Source of the DNA: JACMJL01 sp963791805
GTDB lineage: Bacteria; Bacillota; Clostridia; Clostridiales; Clostridiaceae
Assembly (NCBI GenBank): GCA_963791805.1
Contig: CAWBTU010000003.1
Coordinates: 248,001-312,000, forward strand
Reading direction: 5' to 3'
DNA length: 64,000 nt
The position numbers and the translations under genes were made by a program. Each line of letters begins with the position of its first letter. The stretch's first letter is position 1. This document shows, in pieces, positions 35,227 to 44,737 of the stretch. The notes under the pieces are model-generated. The model worked only from the letters and a program-made list of their open reading frames with translations, had not been told where the DNA came from and made no database searches.

Positions 35227-36276
35227 TTGAACTATATTAAAAAATTTAATTTTTCAATCCCGGTATTTATTTTTATGAGTTTATTTTTTTCTTTAGAAAT
35301 AAGTAAAATGCAAGTTGTTAAGATGAATAACCTAGAACAAAATAACTTTTTTAAAAGTAACTCCATTGTATTTCATTTACAATCAAATAAAATTACCCAA
35401 GCAGATTTCTTTAATATATTAAATAGCCAAAATGATTTAATGTTTCAGAAAAAATATATTACTGATGGATATATAAACGGACAAGCCATATATTTTTCAG
35501 TAAACCCAAAAGAAAGACCTAATATAATAAATGGCAGATATTTTGAAAAGAATGATTTCCATGGAAATACCCCTGTAGCTGTTATAGGTAAAGATATAAA
35601 GGATAAAACTATAACAGAAAATGGACAAAGATATTTGTTTGTAAATAACACCAAATACCTGGTTATAGGAATTATGAGCGGAAAAGATTCTGTATTTAAT
35701 AATGAATTCCTAATTAATTATAATTCATATATACTTAATCACAATTCTAACATTGATCCTAAGGATTTCTATCAGATTCAGTGGAAAAGTGGTACTCAGA
35801 ATAAATTTTTACAATTAAAACAGAAACTAAAAAACATGGATAGCAATATGGTATTAAGTAAAGATAATTCCAGAACAATTATAAATCCAATAAAAGATTA
35901 TATAGCAAATAGGATGAGCTATTTAATTACTATAATTACTATTTTTATATTGAATATAATATCCATTTCTTCTTATTATATTGATGAAAAAAGAAAAGAA
36001 ATTGGAGTACTTAAAGCCTTTGGTATAAGAAATATAACTATTATAAAAAAAATCATTTTTCAGTATGAAATAATTTCATTTTTCTCTTTTGTAATAGGAA
36101 TAATTATTCATTTTTCTTTATACAAACTTATGTATGAAAATGTTGCTTATTATAAAATTCAATTAGAAAATGTTATAGGATTAATATTCAGCTCGTTAGT
36201 TACAGGTTTCGTAGCATCAATATGGCCCACCATGAAATTGCTGAAAGTTGAACCTAATGAAATAATGAGAAGGTGA
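35227..36276 (+). CDS. FtsX/MacB-like ABC transporter permease
   Basis: A 349-residue permease: one N-terminal membrane helix, an outside domain of about 190 residues and three C-terminal helices with the FtsX coupling motif (DEKRKEIGVLKAFGIR). It starts at TTG 10 nt after AAAGGA. Its GTG-overlapped neighbour is a second permease and an ATPase follows, so the operon encodes a tripartite-type MacB/LolCDE-like system that moves peptides or lipoproteins, or uses mechanotransmission. The substrate is unknown. Confidence 0.85.
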   Translation: MNYIKKFNFSIPVFIFMSLFFSLEISKMQVVKMNNLEQNNFFKSNSIVFHLQSNKITQADFFNILNSQNDLMFQKKYITDGYINGQAIYFSVNPKERPNIINGRYFEKNDFHGNTPVAVIGKDIKDKTITENGQRYLFVNNTKYLVIGIMSGKDSVFNNEFLINYNSYILNHNSNIDPKDFYQIQWKSGTQNKFLQLKQKLKNMDSNMVLSKDNSRTIINPIKDYIANRMSYLITIITIFILNIISISSYYIDEKRKEIGVLKAFGIRNITIIKKIIFQYEIISFFSFVIGIIIHFSLYKLMYENVAYYKIQLENVIGLIFSSLVTGFVASIWPTMKLLKVEPNEIMRR

Positions 36277-37592
36277 TTGAATATATGTTTTTAAATATAA
36301 AATATGCTTATTATGGACTAGTAAAAAAAATTCCAAATACATTATCGGCTATAATTCAGTTTAGTATTTGTTTCACATTTCTTTATTTTATTATTAATCA
36401 AAATACCAATATAAGCAATGAGGCTAATCGCATTACATCTATATTCAATGGAAGAGACATCTATTCAGTTAAAATGTATGATAATTTTAATACTTACTCT
36501 GATAATGAAAAGGTTAATAAATTTAAAATACTATCAGAATCATTAAAAACCAACCCTAAAATTACACATGTTGGCTATGAAGATGAGGAAATTCACGTGC
36601 AAAACTTTAATGGTATAGATAATTTTTTAGCTTCTATGAGCAATTTGGGGGACAGAAAAGATTATTCTTGGATAAGAAGTATAAAAGTAGATGACAAATT
36701 CATGAGAAATTTTAAATTTGAAATAAATCAAGGAAGACCTTTTAGAATCGAAGATTTTAATAAAAGACCCAATGAAGCAACACCTGTAATTTTAGGGCAA
36801 AACTACAAGCAAAAATTTAAAGTTAATGATGAAATCAAATATAAGAATAGATATGGAGGGGATATCCGTAATTTAAAAGTGGTAGGATTTTTGAAATCAA
36901 ATTATTATTTTGTAGGAAGTTCAAATACAAATTTTGAACCAATTAATCTAGATAGTTATGTTATTTTTCCCAAACAGAGTGTTGAAAACACAATGAGTTT
37001 GAAAGAAGATAATGCTGAATTTAACATGATGAAAGATGTTTTAAAGTTACAGAATTTAAAAAATTCATTAATAATTATTAATCCGGATTTTAAAAATGAT
37101 AAAGACAAAATAATAACTGAAATAACTAAGGAAGTAGAAAATCTGGGTTTACAAAATGAAATAGAATTTAAAGATTTAACAAATAAAAATAATGCATTAG
37201 TAAATAGTTTTAATAGCGCTGTGAAGGAGCATAAAATTATCGTTTATATGGCTATCGTATTCACATCTATAGGAATGATATGTACTAGCTTAAACAATAT
37301 TAGGAAAAGGGATAAAGAGTTCGGGGTACATATAAGCTGTGGTTGTACTAAAAATGATATTGCTAAAAGAATATTTTATGAAGTCAGCTTAGTTACAGCT
37401 ATATCGTTAATAATATCTTGTATCCTAATTGTTTTAATTAGTAGATCCTTTAGAACAATAAATGAACCTATTATTAGTTGGATACCTCTAATTAAATTAA
37501 TATCATTTTCAGTAATATTATCAATAGTAATATCAATTCCGCCTGTGCTAAAAATACTTAAAAAAGAGCCGGAAAATTTAATAAAGAGGTGA
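36273..37592 (+). CDS. FtsX-family ABC permease, second subunit
   Basis: A 439-residue permease with an N-terminal helix, an outside region of about 250 residues and C-terminal helices around RDKEFGVHISCGCTKNDIAKRIFYEV (FtsX motif). The GTG start at 36273 overlaps the stop of the first permease, so the two are translationally coupled. Different lengths of the outside domains suggest a heterodimer. Confidence 0.85.
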   Translation: MIEYMFLNIKYAYYGLVKKIPNTLSAIIQFSICFTFLYFIINQNTNISNEANRITSIFNGRDIYSVKMYDNFNTYSDNEKVNKFKILSESLKTNPKITHVGYEDEEIHVQNFNGIDNFLASMSNLGDRKDYSWIRSIKVDDKFMRNFKFEINQGRPFRIEDFNKRPNEATPVILGQNYKQKFKVNDEIKYKNRYGGDIRNLKVVGFLKSNYYFVGSSNTNFEPINLDSYVIFPKQSVENTMSLKEDNAEFNMMKDVLKLQNLKNSLIIINPDFKNDKDKIITEITKEVENLGLQNEIEFKDLTNKNNALVNSFNSAVKEHKIIVYMAIVFTSIGMICTSLNNIRKRDKEFGVHISCGCTKNDIAKRIFYEVSLVTAISLIISCILIVLISRSFRTINEPIISWIPLIKLISFSVILSIVISIPPVLKILKKEPENLIKR

Positions 37593-37598
37593 AAATAA

Positions 37599-38264
37599 GT
37601 GAGCTTAATAAACTTAGTAAATATAAAAAAAGTATATGGTAAAAATGATTCTGCAGTTTGTGCTTTAGATGGAGTATCAATCAATATAGCTCAAGGGGAT
37701 TTGATTGCTATAACGGGAACATCAGGTTCTGGAAAATCTACATTGCTAAATATAATTGGATGCCTTGATCGAAGCACTGATGGTGATTATTTTTTGAATA
37801 ATAAAAATATAAATAGTTTTAATAATAGAGAACTAGCTAAGATACGAAATAAAACATTTGGATTTGTAGTTCAAGACTTTGCATTAATTGAGGATTACTC
37901 AGTTTTTGAAAATGTGGTAATTCCACTTGAGTATACAAAAGATAACAAAAAAGAAAAAAGGAAAAAGGTAATTAATCTTTTAAAAGAATTAAGCGTTGAA
38001 GAAAAGATAGATAAATATCCTAGAGAACTCTCAGGTGGACAAAATCAAAGAGTTGCTATAGCCAGAGCATTAGCAAACAATCCAGAAATAATACTAGCAG
38101 ATGAACCAACAGGAGCTTTAGATAATAAGACTTCTAAAGAGATAATGTCAATATTTAAAAAGCTTAATGAAAAAGGGAAAACTATAATAATAGTAACTCA
38201 TGATCTCCATATTGCCAATCAATGTAATAGAATACTTTCAATAGAAGATGGTAAAGTAGTATAA
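37599..38264 (+). CDS. ABC transporter ATP-binding protein (MacB/LolD type)
   Basis: A 221-residue ATPase with Walker A GTSGSGKS, Q-loop VVQDFAL, signature LSGGQNQRVAIARAL, Walker B IILADEPTGALD and H-loop ITHD-like VTHDLH. It powers the two FtsX-like permeases encoded upstream. It starts with GTG 7 nt from GAGGTG. All catalytic motifs are intact. Confidence 0.92.
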   Translation: MSLINLVNIKKVYGKNDSAVCALDGVSINIAQGDLIAITGTSGSGKSTLLNIIGCLDRSTDGDYFLNNKNINSFNNRELAKIRNKTFGFVVQDFALIEDYSVFENVVIPLEYTKDNKKEKRKKVINLLKELSVEEKIDKYPRELSGGQNQRVAIARALANNPEIILADEPTGALDNKTSKEIMSIFKKLNEKGKTIIIVTHDLHIANQCNRILSIEDGKVV

Positions 38265-38523
38265 TGTAGACTACATGGGTTTATTAATTTAAACCCTATG
38301 AAAATATTCATATTAGGCAAATTATTAAATAGATAGAGCTTATCTGCTTTCTATTTAAAATTCAGATCCGTATATGTATCTATATAATTTTCTTTCAAAC
38401 CCGCATGGTTACTATAACTTCTTTTCTTCTTTTCTTCTTTTCTTCTTATCTTGTTTTCTTTCCATCTCCATTTCTTCTTAAATTAAGATATTTTAATTGT
38501 TCATTTTTGTCTTGGTAGGAGCA

Positions 38524-38570
38524 GGACACCCTTCTCTTATTAGCAGAACCTTCGAAGGTGAAGGGTGTCC
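38524..38570. repeat. GGACACCC hairpin repeat, copy 2
   Basis: GGACACCCTTC pairs with GAAGGGTGTCC; the loop contains CTTCGAAG. Flanks match copy 1 (TAGGAGCA before, GTTTTCT after). It lies between the convergent ABC ATPase and nitroreductase genes. Confidence 0.75.
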
Positions 38571-38665
38571 CGGGTTTTCTAGTTAAAATTATTTACAAAT
38601 ATTCAAATAAAAATCTACGGAACAAACTAATATTTTGATTCATTAATAGATACTTGAACGCATAA

Positions 38666-38864
38666 GGAACAGCATGATATTTCCCGCGTAGAGATTGTCT
38701 GAGCGAGCATTAGAAAGACTTGGCTGATTTATTTTGAAATTGCGTTAAGCCCACGAAATGTTTAGCGATAGCGAGTTTTGAGTGGGTAGCAATTTGAAAA
38801 TAAATCAGCTTAGTCTTTCTTGGTGTAGCGAACAATCTCTTAGCAGGAAATATCATGCTGTTCC
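38666..38864. repeat. Long palindrome with a second palindrome nested in its loop
   Basis: Outer arms GGAACAGCATGATATTTCC and GGAAATATCATGCTGTTCC, continued by CGCGTAGAGATTGT and ACAATCTCTTAGC, enclose CTGAGCGA and TGTAGCGAA as in the copy at 42679. In the middle a further palindrome (GAAAGACT...CTGATTTATTTT and AAAATAAATCAG...AGTCTTTC) extends the element to 199 bp. No ORF is present. Confidence 0.85.
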
Positions 38865-38893
38865 TTTGATTTAATTATGTATATATTAAAACA

Positions 38894-39400
38894 TTATTTC
38901 CAAGTCTCATAATGAACTCTTGTCTCATCATATCTATTCACAAATGCATTTTCCTGTCCATCTGGATATCCAATTGGAATTAATGCAAAAGGCTGAATAC
39001 TATCTGGCAAATCAAATAGTTTCTTAGTAAACTCCATTCTGTCTATCATAGGTGTAACCCCAAGCCAAACTGCACCAAGTCCAAGGTCTGCAACCTCTAG
39101 TAAAAGATTTTCAGCTGCCGCCCCCATATCTTGAGGTACACAATCTGGAAAGATCAATCCTTCTTTTCTAGCCATTAATAAAATAGCTAGTGGAGCAGAG
39201 CCTACCATTTTTGAGTACGGACTCATATCTGCTAGTTTTTTCAAAGTTTCTTTATTTTCAATAACTAAAAACTCCCATGGTTGCTGATTAGCAGCTGATG
39301 GTGCTTGCATTGCAGCCTTTAATATTTTTTCTATCTTTTCCTTTTCCACAGGTTTATCTTCGTATTTTCTTATGCTTCTTCTATTTAATATTGTATTCAT
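38894..39400 (-). CDS. Nitroreductase family FMN protein
   Basis: A 168-residue flavoprotein of the nitroreductase family, probably using NAD(P)H to reduce quinones or nitro groups. FMN-contact motifs RRSIRKY, QAPSAANQQPWEF and PQDMGAAAENLLLEV are present, and GLGAVWLGV is the dimer motif. I chose the ATG at 39400, which has GGAGG 8 nt upstream; the longer frame has no site. Confidence 0.88.
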   Translation of the reverse strand: MNTILNRRSIRKYEDKPVEKEKIEKILKAAMQAPSAANQQPWEFLVIENKETLKKLADMSPYSKMVGSAPLAILLMARKEGLIFPDCVPQDMGAAAENLLLEVADLGLGAVWLGVTPMIDRMEFTKKLFDLPDSIQPFALIPIGYPDGQENAFVNRYDETRVHYETWK

Positions 39401-39546
39401 TTTATTACCTCCATTTTGTTTTATTACTTGAATTTTACTACCACTGCATTCTAATACGAGTACGCACTTTATTAACATATAGTTACCAAAAGGGTACGGG
39501 GCTATCCCTGTAATATTGAGTTAATAAAAAGTTCACAGATATTACA

Positions 39547-39575
39547 TTGACTAATTTTTTAACTTACTGTATATT
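39547..39575 (+). promoter_or_regulatory. Promoter of the riboswitch-ATPase transcript
   Basis: TTGACT (39547-39552), 17 nt, TATATT (39570-39575), about 10-15 nt before the riboswitch. It is close to the housekeeping consensus. Confidence 0.75.
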
Positions 39576-39585
39576 CAATATATAA

Positions 39586-39691
39586 TCTAACTCGTTAAGA
39601 GGGAGTAACTATCCGTTAAGGGTGATAAAGTCAACATACCCGGTGAATAACCTGGCTTTATCTTAGTTTATTAACTAAAGTGAGACTTTTA
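39586..39691 (+). promoter_or_regulatory. yybP-ykoY (manganese-sensing) riboswitch
   Basis: The leader holds the class signatures: AGAGGGAGTAACTA near the 5' side, GTCAACATACC in the centre, CCTGGC, and GTGAGACTTTTAGC at the 3' side. Members bind Mn2+ and often regulate metal exporters. The 3' strand overlaps the left arm of the following terminator, so metal binding should prevent termination. The P-type ATPase downstream fits export of a toxic excess of Mn2+. Confidence 0.88.
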
Positions 39692-39726
39692 GCACAATTT
39701 TTTATTGTGCTGAAAGTCTCTTTTTT
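39682..39726 (+). terminator. Riboswitch-controlled terminator
   Basis: GAGACTTTTAGCACAAT pairs with ATTGTGCTGAAAGTCTC (16 of 17 pairs), followed by TTTTTT. The left arm is part of the riboswitch core, which makes it an expression switch. Confidence 0.88.
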
Positions 39727-39805
39727 AATATTCAAGGAGGGGATAAAGAAATCAGTATAGAATAATAATAAAAAGAAAAACTATTAAGATAAGGTGGTGT
39801 ATTTT

Positions 39806-42544
39806 TTGAAGTACTATAATGAACAATTCAACGATGTTTTAAAGGAACTTGAGGTTGACGAAAAAGTGGGATTGAACGACTCAGAAGTAAAGGAGCGTAT
39901 TGAAAAATACGGTATAAATGATTTTACAAAAAAAGTTCAAAGTTCAATTTGGGATGAAATTAAGGATTCCTTAACAGACAAAATGATGATTATCTTATTG
40001 GTTGCAGCATTTATAAGTGGACTTATAGGTGAAATCTATGATGCTATTGGTATAGTATGTGCTATTGCAATAGGTATTGGAATAAAAATCATTACAGAAG
40101 GCCAATCAAAAAAAGCAGCGGATGAGCTTTCAAAAATGACCGGAAACATAACAGTAAAAGTTCTACGTAGCGGAGAGATTACTCAAATAAGCAAAAATGA
40201 ATTAGTCCCTGGAGATATCGTTTTTATTGAAACTGGAGATATGATTCCTGCAGATGGAAGATTAATTTCAAGTGTAGATTTAAAAATAAGGGAAGATATG
40301 TTAACAGGTGAATCTGACGATATAAGTAAAAGTGCAGATTTAGTAATTGAAATGGAATCTGTTAATTATCAAGACAAAGTTGTTATTCAAGAACCTGTCC
40401 CTGCTAAACAAAAGAATATGTTGTTCGGTGGTTCTTTAGTAGCCTATGGAAGAGGAAGCTTCGTTGTTACTACTATTGGTGATAACACGGAAATGGGCAA
40501 AATTGCCATGAGCCTTGAAGAAAGTGATTTAGAAACGCCGCTACAAGTTAAACTAGGTGGACTTGGTGAAACAATTTCTAAATTTTCAAGTATTATTGCT
40601 ATCTTGTTATTCATTGTTATGTTCACAAAAATGATACTTCGTAATGAATTCCAAGTAGACTTAACAGGATTTATTCCTTTCCTAGATTCTATAGATCCTG
40701 TAAAAAATGCTTTCATAATTTGTATTACCTTGATTGTAGCAGCAGTACCTGAGGGTTTGCCTACAATGATAAGCATGACCCTTGCAATTACAAAACAAAA
40801 AATGGCAAAAATAAATGCACTTGTAACTAGAAATGAAGCTTGTGAAACTATAGGATCTGTAAGTGTAATTTGCTCAGACAAAACTGGAACTCTTACACAA
40901 AATCGTATGACTGTAGAGAAAATATACTTAGATGGGCAATACGTTGAACAAGCAGAAGCTACAAATAACAGTTACTTTATTGAAAACTGTTTGATTAACT
41001 CAACTGCAGATATTGAAATCAATGGTTCTGATGTTAAATACCTGGGAAGTGCCACCGAATGTGCGCTTATACTGCATCATAAAGAATTAGACTATGTTCA
41101 AACTAGAAAAGATGCAACTGTAATTCATCAGATTCCTTTCAGTTCAAAAGATAAAAAAATGGTTACAATAATTGCAGGTAGAGACAATTCCCAAATAGCC
41201 TTAACAAAAGGGGCACCAGAAATAGTTTTGGGATTGTGTGAATTTGAAAATTTAGATGGACAAACTGTTAAATTAACAGAGGAAAGAAAAAATATAATCC
41301 TTTCCGAAATAGAAGGTTTACAGAAAAAGTCTATGAGATTATTAGGTTTTGGATACAACATACTTTGTGAAAATGAAGAAGTTGCAGCTGACTCTACTTT
41401 AATAAGCGAGAATCTTATTTTTACAGGTTTCGTTGCTATAAAAGATCCATTAAGACCTGAAGTAAAAGACGCTATTCTTACTGCTAAAAAAGCGGGCGTT
41501 GAGACGAAAATGTTAACTGGAGATAATATAGTAACAGCAATAGCGATTGGTGAAGAATTGAACTTGCTATCTGATGGTAAAAAAGCTGTAGAAGCTAGCT
41601 TCATAGATTTACTTTCACAAGAAGAACTACAGGAAGAGATAAAAAGTATTGCTATCGTTGCTCGTTCAAAGCCAGATACAAAAATGAGAATTGTTGAAGC
41701 GCTTCAAGCCAATAATGAAGTTGTTGCCGTTACAGGTGATGGTATAAACGATGCCCCTGCACTTACAAAGGCTGATGTTGGTATTGCAATGGGTATTGCA
41801 GGAACAGAAGTAAGTAAAAAAGCAGCGGATATAATACTAACCGATGATAGCTTCTCAACTATAGTTCAAGGCATCAAATGGGGTCGAGGTATTTACGAAA
41901 ACTTCCAAAGATTTATTCAATTTCAGATTACCGTAAATCTTGTTGCCTTCTTTGTAGCTATACTATCAGTACTTTTTGACTTCCAAATGCCCTTTACAAC
42001 AATCCAGTTGTTATGGGTTAATATAATAATGGATGGACCTCCAGCATTATCTTTAGGTCTAGAGACAGTAAGAAAAAATGTACTTAAACGGAAACCTACA
42101 AATAGAAATGCTAATATTATTACTAAAACAATGCTAATTTCTATGATACTAAATGCTATATATATGTCAGGCATTTTAATACTACAAATGACCTTAAATC
42201 CTCTAGGGGCTTCTACTGAAACAACTAACTTAGCAAGTGAAATGGAAACATCACTATTTGGTCTATTTGCTTTTGGTGCATTGTTTAATGCTTTCAATTG
42301 CAGAGAGTTTGGTACAGATAGTATTTTCCCTAAATTTTTAAGCAATAAAATTGCCTTAATAATCATTAGTTTAACTGCAGTTACACAAATTATAGTTACA
42401 ACTGTGTTTGCAGATTTCTTCAACGCAGTACCATTAGACGTTATAATGTGGGCAAAAATAATTGGTTTATCTTCATTAGTTATTGTAGTTAATGAAGTTG
42501 TTAAGTTGATACTTAGAATTGCTAAGCCTAATAAAATAGCCTAG
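39806..42544 (+). CDS. P2-type cation-transporting ATPase, probable Mn2+/Ca2+ exporter
   Basis: A 912-residue P-type ATPase. I prefer TTG at 39806, 8 nt after AAGGTGG, over an upstream GTG. The order is an N-terminal cation-ATPase domain, actuator motif (LTGESD), PEGLP in helix 4, phosphorylation loop CSDKTGTLTQN, KGAPE, MLTGDN, TGDGINDAPAL, then C-terminal helices with NIIMDGPPALSLG. The PEGLP and MDGPP sites fit a SERCA/PMR1-like carrier of Ca2+ or Mn2+. Control by a Mn-sensing riboswitch argues for Mn2+ export. Confidence 0.92.
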   Translation: MKYYNEQFNDVLKELEVDEKVGLNDSEVKERIEKYGINDFTKKVQSSIWDEIKDSLTDKMMIILLVAAFISGLIGEIYDAIGIVCAIAIGIGIKIITEGQSKKAADELSKMTGNITVKVLRSGEITQISKNELVPGDIVFIETGDMIPADGRLISSVDLKIREDMLTGESDDISKSADLVIEMESVNYQDKVVIQEPVPAKQKNMLFGGSLVAYGRGSFVVTTIGDNTEMGKIAMSLEESDLETPLQVKLGGLGETISKFSSIIAILLFIVMFTKMILRNEFQVDLTGFIPFLDSIDPVKNAFIICITLIVAAVPEGLPTMISMTLAITKQKMAKINALVTRNEACETIGSVSVICSDKTGTLTQNRMTVEKIYLDGQYVEQAEATNNSYFIENCLINSTADIEINGSDVKYLGSATECALILHHKELDYVQTRKDATVIHQIPFSSKDKKMVTIIAGRDNSQIALTKGAPEIVLGLCEFENLDGQTVKLTEERKNIILSEIEGLQKKSMRLLGFGYNILCENEEVAADSTLISENLIFTGFVAIKDPLRPEVKDAILTAKKAGVETKMLTGDNIVTAIAIGEELNLLSDGKKAVEASFIDLLSQEELQEEIKSIAIVARSKPDTKMRIVEALQANNEVVAVTGDGINDAPALTKADVGIAMGIAGTEVSKKAADIILTDDSFSTIVQGIKWGRGIYENFQRFIQFQITVNLVAFFVAILSVLFDFQMPFTTIQLLWVNIIMDGPPALSLGLETVRKNVLKRKPTNRNANIITKTMLISMILNAIYMSGILILQMTLNPLGASTETTNLASEMETSLFGLFAFGALFNAFNCREFGTDSIFPKFLSNKIALIIISLTAVTQIIVTTVFADFFNAVPLDVIMWAKIIGLSSLVIVVNEVVKLILRIAKPNKIA

Positions 42545-42570
42545 TCTTGAATTCTATCTCTTGCAACTTT

Positions 42571-42617
42571 GGAATACTCTTCACTTAATAGTTATGCTAG
42601 AAGCTGAAGGGTATCCC
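42571..42617. repeat. GGACACCC hairpin repeat, copy 3 (degenerate)
   Basis: GGAATACTCTTC and GAAGGGTATCC form an imperfect version of the hairpin, with a loop containing TTAATAG as in copies 1 and 2. It lies between the convergent P-type ATPase and glnK genes. Confidence 0.55.
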
Positions 42618-42678
42618 ATGTTGTATTAGAAAATGTTTACTAATGCCACGTTATAGTATATATATGATAAAAAGGAAA

Positions 42679-42765
42679 GAACAACATGATATTTTCTGCT
42701 TAGAGGTTGTCTGAGCGAATCTTAGTGTAGCGAACTACCTCTTAGCAGAAAATATTATGTTGTTC
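42679..42765. repeat. Long palindromic repeat, short form
   Basis: Arms GAACAACATGATATTTTCTG and CAGAAAATATTATGTTGTTC, extended by CTTAGAGGTTGT and ACTACCTCTTAG, enclose CTGAGCGAAT, CTTAG and TGTAGCGA. It is the uninterrupted form of the 38666-38864 element, 87 bp long. Confidence 0.85.
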
Positions 42766-42801
42766 CATTATTTTATCTTGTATATATTTTTAAAACCAAG
42801 G

Positions 42802-43170
42802 TTAAGCTTTTTTAGGATCAATAATAGCAGCCTCTCCACGTTCTCCAGTGCTTATTCTAACTGCATCAGTAACTTCATAAACGAATATTTTACCATCACC
42901 CATTTTTCCAGTCTTAAGTACTTTTGTAGCTGTCTCAATAACAGCTTCAACTGGAACTTCACAAACTACAATTTCAACCTTTAATTTAGGTAATAGGTTA
43001 ATGTCTACAGCCACACCTCTATAATACTCTTTGTGACCTTTTTGCAATCCACATCCCATAACATTGGAAACTGTCATTCCTGTTATGCCAATCTTATTCA
43101 TCTCTTCTTTAAGCTCTTCAAATTTACTTGAATTCATTATAATTTCAATTTTTGAAATTTTATTCCCCAT
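42802..43170 (-). CDS. glnK: PII signal-transduction protein (GlnK-like)
   Basis: A 122-residue PII protein, trimeric regulator of ammonium transport and nitrogen metabolism that senses 2-oxoglutarate and ATP/ADP. It has GMTVSNVMGCGLQKGHKE, the T-loop and the C-terminal DAVRISTGERGEAAI. In the T-loop the uridylylation Tyr (Tyr51 of E. coli) is Val at residue 55, so it cannot be uridylylated at that site. It follows amtB by 50 bp, the usual glnK-amtB pair in inverted order. Confidence 0.9.
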   Translation of the reverse strand: MGNKISKIEIIMNSSKFEELKEEMNKIGITGMTVSNVMGCGLQKGHKEYYRGVAVDINLLPKLKVEIVVCEVPVEAVIETATKVLKTGKMGDGKIFVYEVTDAVRISTGERGEAAIIDPKKA

Positions 43171-43220
43171 GTTTCATCCTCCTAACAGTATAACCTCATA
43201 TCTTATTATATCATAAAAAG

Positions 43221-44456
43221 TTATATATTAAATCCATTATATGCTTCTTCGCCGTGTAAAGAAACATCTAATCCAACGCTTTCCTGTTCCTTGTCAGTTC
43301 TTATTTCCATAAATAAACTCATAACTTTCAAAATTATAAAAGTCATTACTCCTGCATATAACGCACATGATCCAGCAGCAATTACATGGTGAAATAAAAG
43401 AGTTGAATTTCCATAGAATAATCCGTTTTTACCACTTTTATTTACAAAAGTTGTTGCAAATAATCCTGTTGCTATTGCTCCCCATATTCCACCAATACCA
43501 TGACATCCAAATGCATCCAACGCATCATCATATCCTAGTTTGACTTTCATAAAACTAATAGCAAAGTAACTTGCAATACCACCGATAAGCCCAATAGGGA
43601 TTGCAGCCATTGGCGCTACGAAACCTGCACCTTGAGTTATAGCCACAAGTCCTGCTATGGCTCCACCCATTGCACCAAGTACAGTAGGTTTCTTAGTTAA
43701 TATCCATTCACAGGCTACCCAACCAATAGCCCCTGCTGCAGCTGCAGTATTAGTGTTAATTAAAGCTATTACTGCTACTCCATTAGCATGTAATGCGCTC
43801 CCTGCATTAAATCCAAACCAACCAAACCAAAGAATTCCTCCGCCTAAAATAGCCATTGGAATATGATGTGGTTCCGGATTTGTTTTTTTCCTTTTTCCTA
43901 AAAATAATGCCGTCACAAGTCCAGATACACCTGAATTTATCTCAACTACATTTCCCCCTGCAAAATCTATAGTGCCCATATGATTAATCCAACCTGAGCT
44001 GCTCCATACCCAATGAGCTATAGGATCGTATACTAAAGTGCTCCATAAAAGTGCGAAAACGAGGAATGCCGGAAATCTCATTCTTTCTGCAAAAGAACCC
44101 GAAACTACTGCAATAGTTATTATTGCAAACATCATTTGAAATACTATAAATAATAAGTGCGGTATTGAATCTGCATAACTAGCATTAGCAGTAAAAAAAT
44201 TAATATTGTTTAGGCCTGTCCAATGGAAATTGCCTATAATGCCATGAACGTCAGGACCAAAGGCAAGTGTATAGCCTATTAGAATCCATTGAATAGAAAT
44301 GATAAATAATGCCGCATAGCTATGCATTATTGTACTTAGAACGTTTTTACTTTTAACAAGTCCTCCATAAAACAAAGCAAGACCAGGAACCATGAACATT
44401 ACTAGTGCTGCTGAAAAAATTACGAAAGAAATATCCCCTGTGTTTAAACCTTTCAA
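43221..44456 (-). CDS. amtB: Ammonium transporter Amt/Mep/Rh family, variant twin-His site
   Basis: A 411-residue trimeric membrane protein with 11 helices. GTIDFAGG, YDPIAHWVWSSSGW and AFGCHGIGGIWG are conserved. The first residue of the twin-His pore is Glu172 (VVEINSG in place of VVHINAG), while the second, His319, is kept; the same His-to-Glu change is known in the fungal Mep1/Mep3 type. It conducts ammonium under nitrogen limitation and is gated by the PII protein encoded downstream. AAAGGGGG precedes the ATG. Confidence 0.93.
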   Translation of the reverse strand: MKGLNTGDISFVIFSAALVMFMVPGLALFYGGLVKSKNVLSTIMHSYAALFIISIQWILIGYTLAFGPDVHGIIGNFHWTGLNNINFFTANASYADSIPHLLFIVFQMMFAIITIAVVSGSFAERMRFPAFLVFALLWSTLVYDPIAHWVWSSSGWINHMGTIDFAGGNVVEINSGVSGLVTALFLGKRKKTNPEPHHIPMAILGGGILWFGWFGFNAGSALHANGVAVIALINTNTAAAAGAIGWVACEWILTKKPTVLGAMGGAIAGLVAITQGAGFVAPMAAIPIGLIGGIASYFAISFMKVKLGYDDALDAFGCHGIGGIWGAIATGLFATTFVNKSGKNGLFYGNSTLLFHHVIAAGSCALYAGVMTFIILKVMSLFMEIRTDKEQESVGLDVSLHGEEAYNGFNI

Positions 44457-44685
44457 TTTTTATCCCCCTTTTATTTTCATACACAAATCAAAAATTCAAA
44501 ATCCTTTATAATTTAGTGCTCAATCATGCATTCAGTTATTGTTGAATGTTTTCGATTTAATATAAAATTTTAGTAATTATTGATAAATCAATAGCTATTA
44601 TATCATATATTTATCAATTCATCCACTATAATTGCCAATTTACTTTATTTATATCAAATTCTTAGTATGCTACAATCTTAAGCTC
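44457..44685. other. Intergenic region upstream of amtB
   Basis: AT-rich sequence carrying the amtB promoter; a TATAAT lies on the minus strand near 44600 and TTGATAAATCAA is a short palindrome at about 44579-44590. No gene is visible. Confidence 0.35.
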
Positions 44686-44720
44686 AAAAAAACTACCCAT
44701 GCAATTTAACATAGATAGTT
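44686..44720 (-). terminator. Terminator of the two-component/ABC operon
   Basis: On the minus strand ACTATCTATG pairs with CATGGGTAGT and is followed by TTTTTTT. Nearly identical to the terminator at 51503-51535. Confidence 0.75.
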
Positions 44721-44737
44721 TTACTGAAAATTTCGTT

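Noticed and set aside
40444..42423. Three long minus-strand frames across the P-type ATPase gene
   Set aside because: They lie within the coding region of a full-length ATPase, lack ribosome-binding sites and show low-complexity shadow translations.
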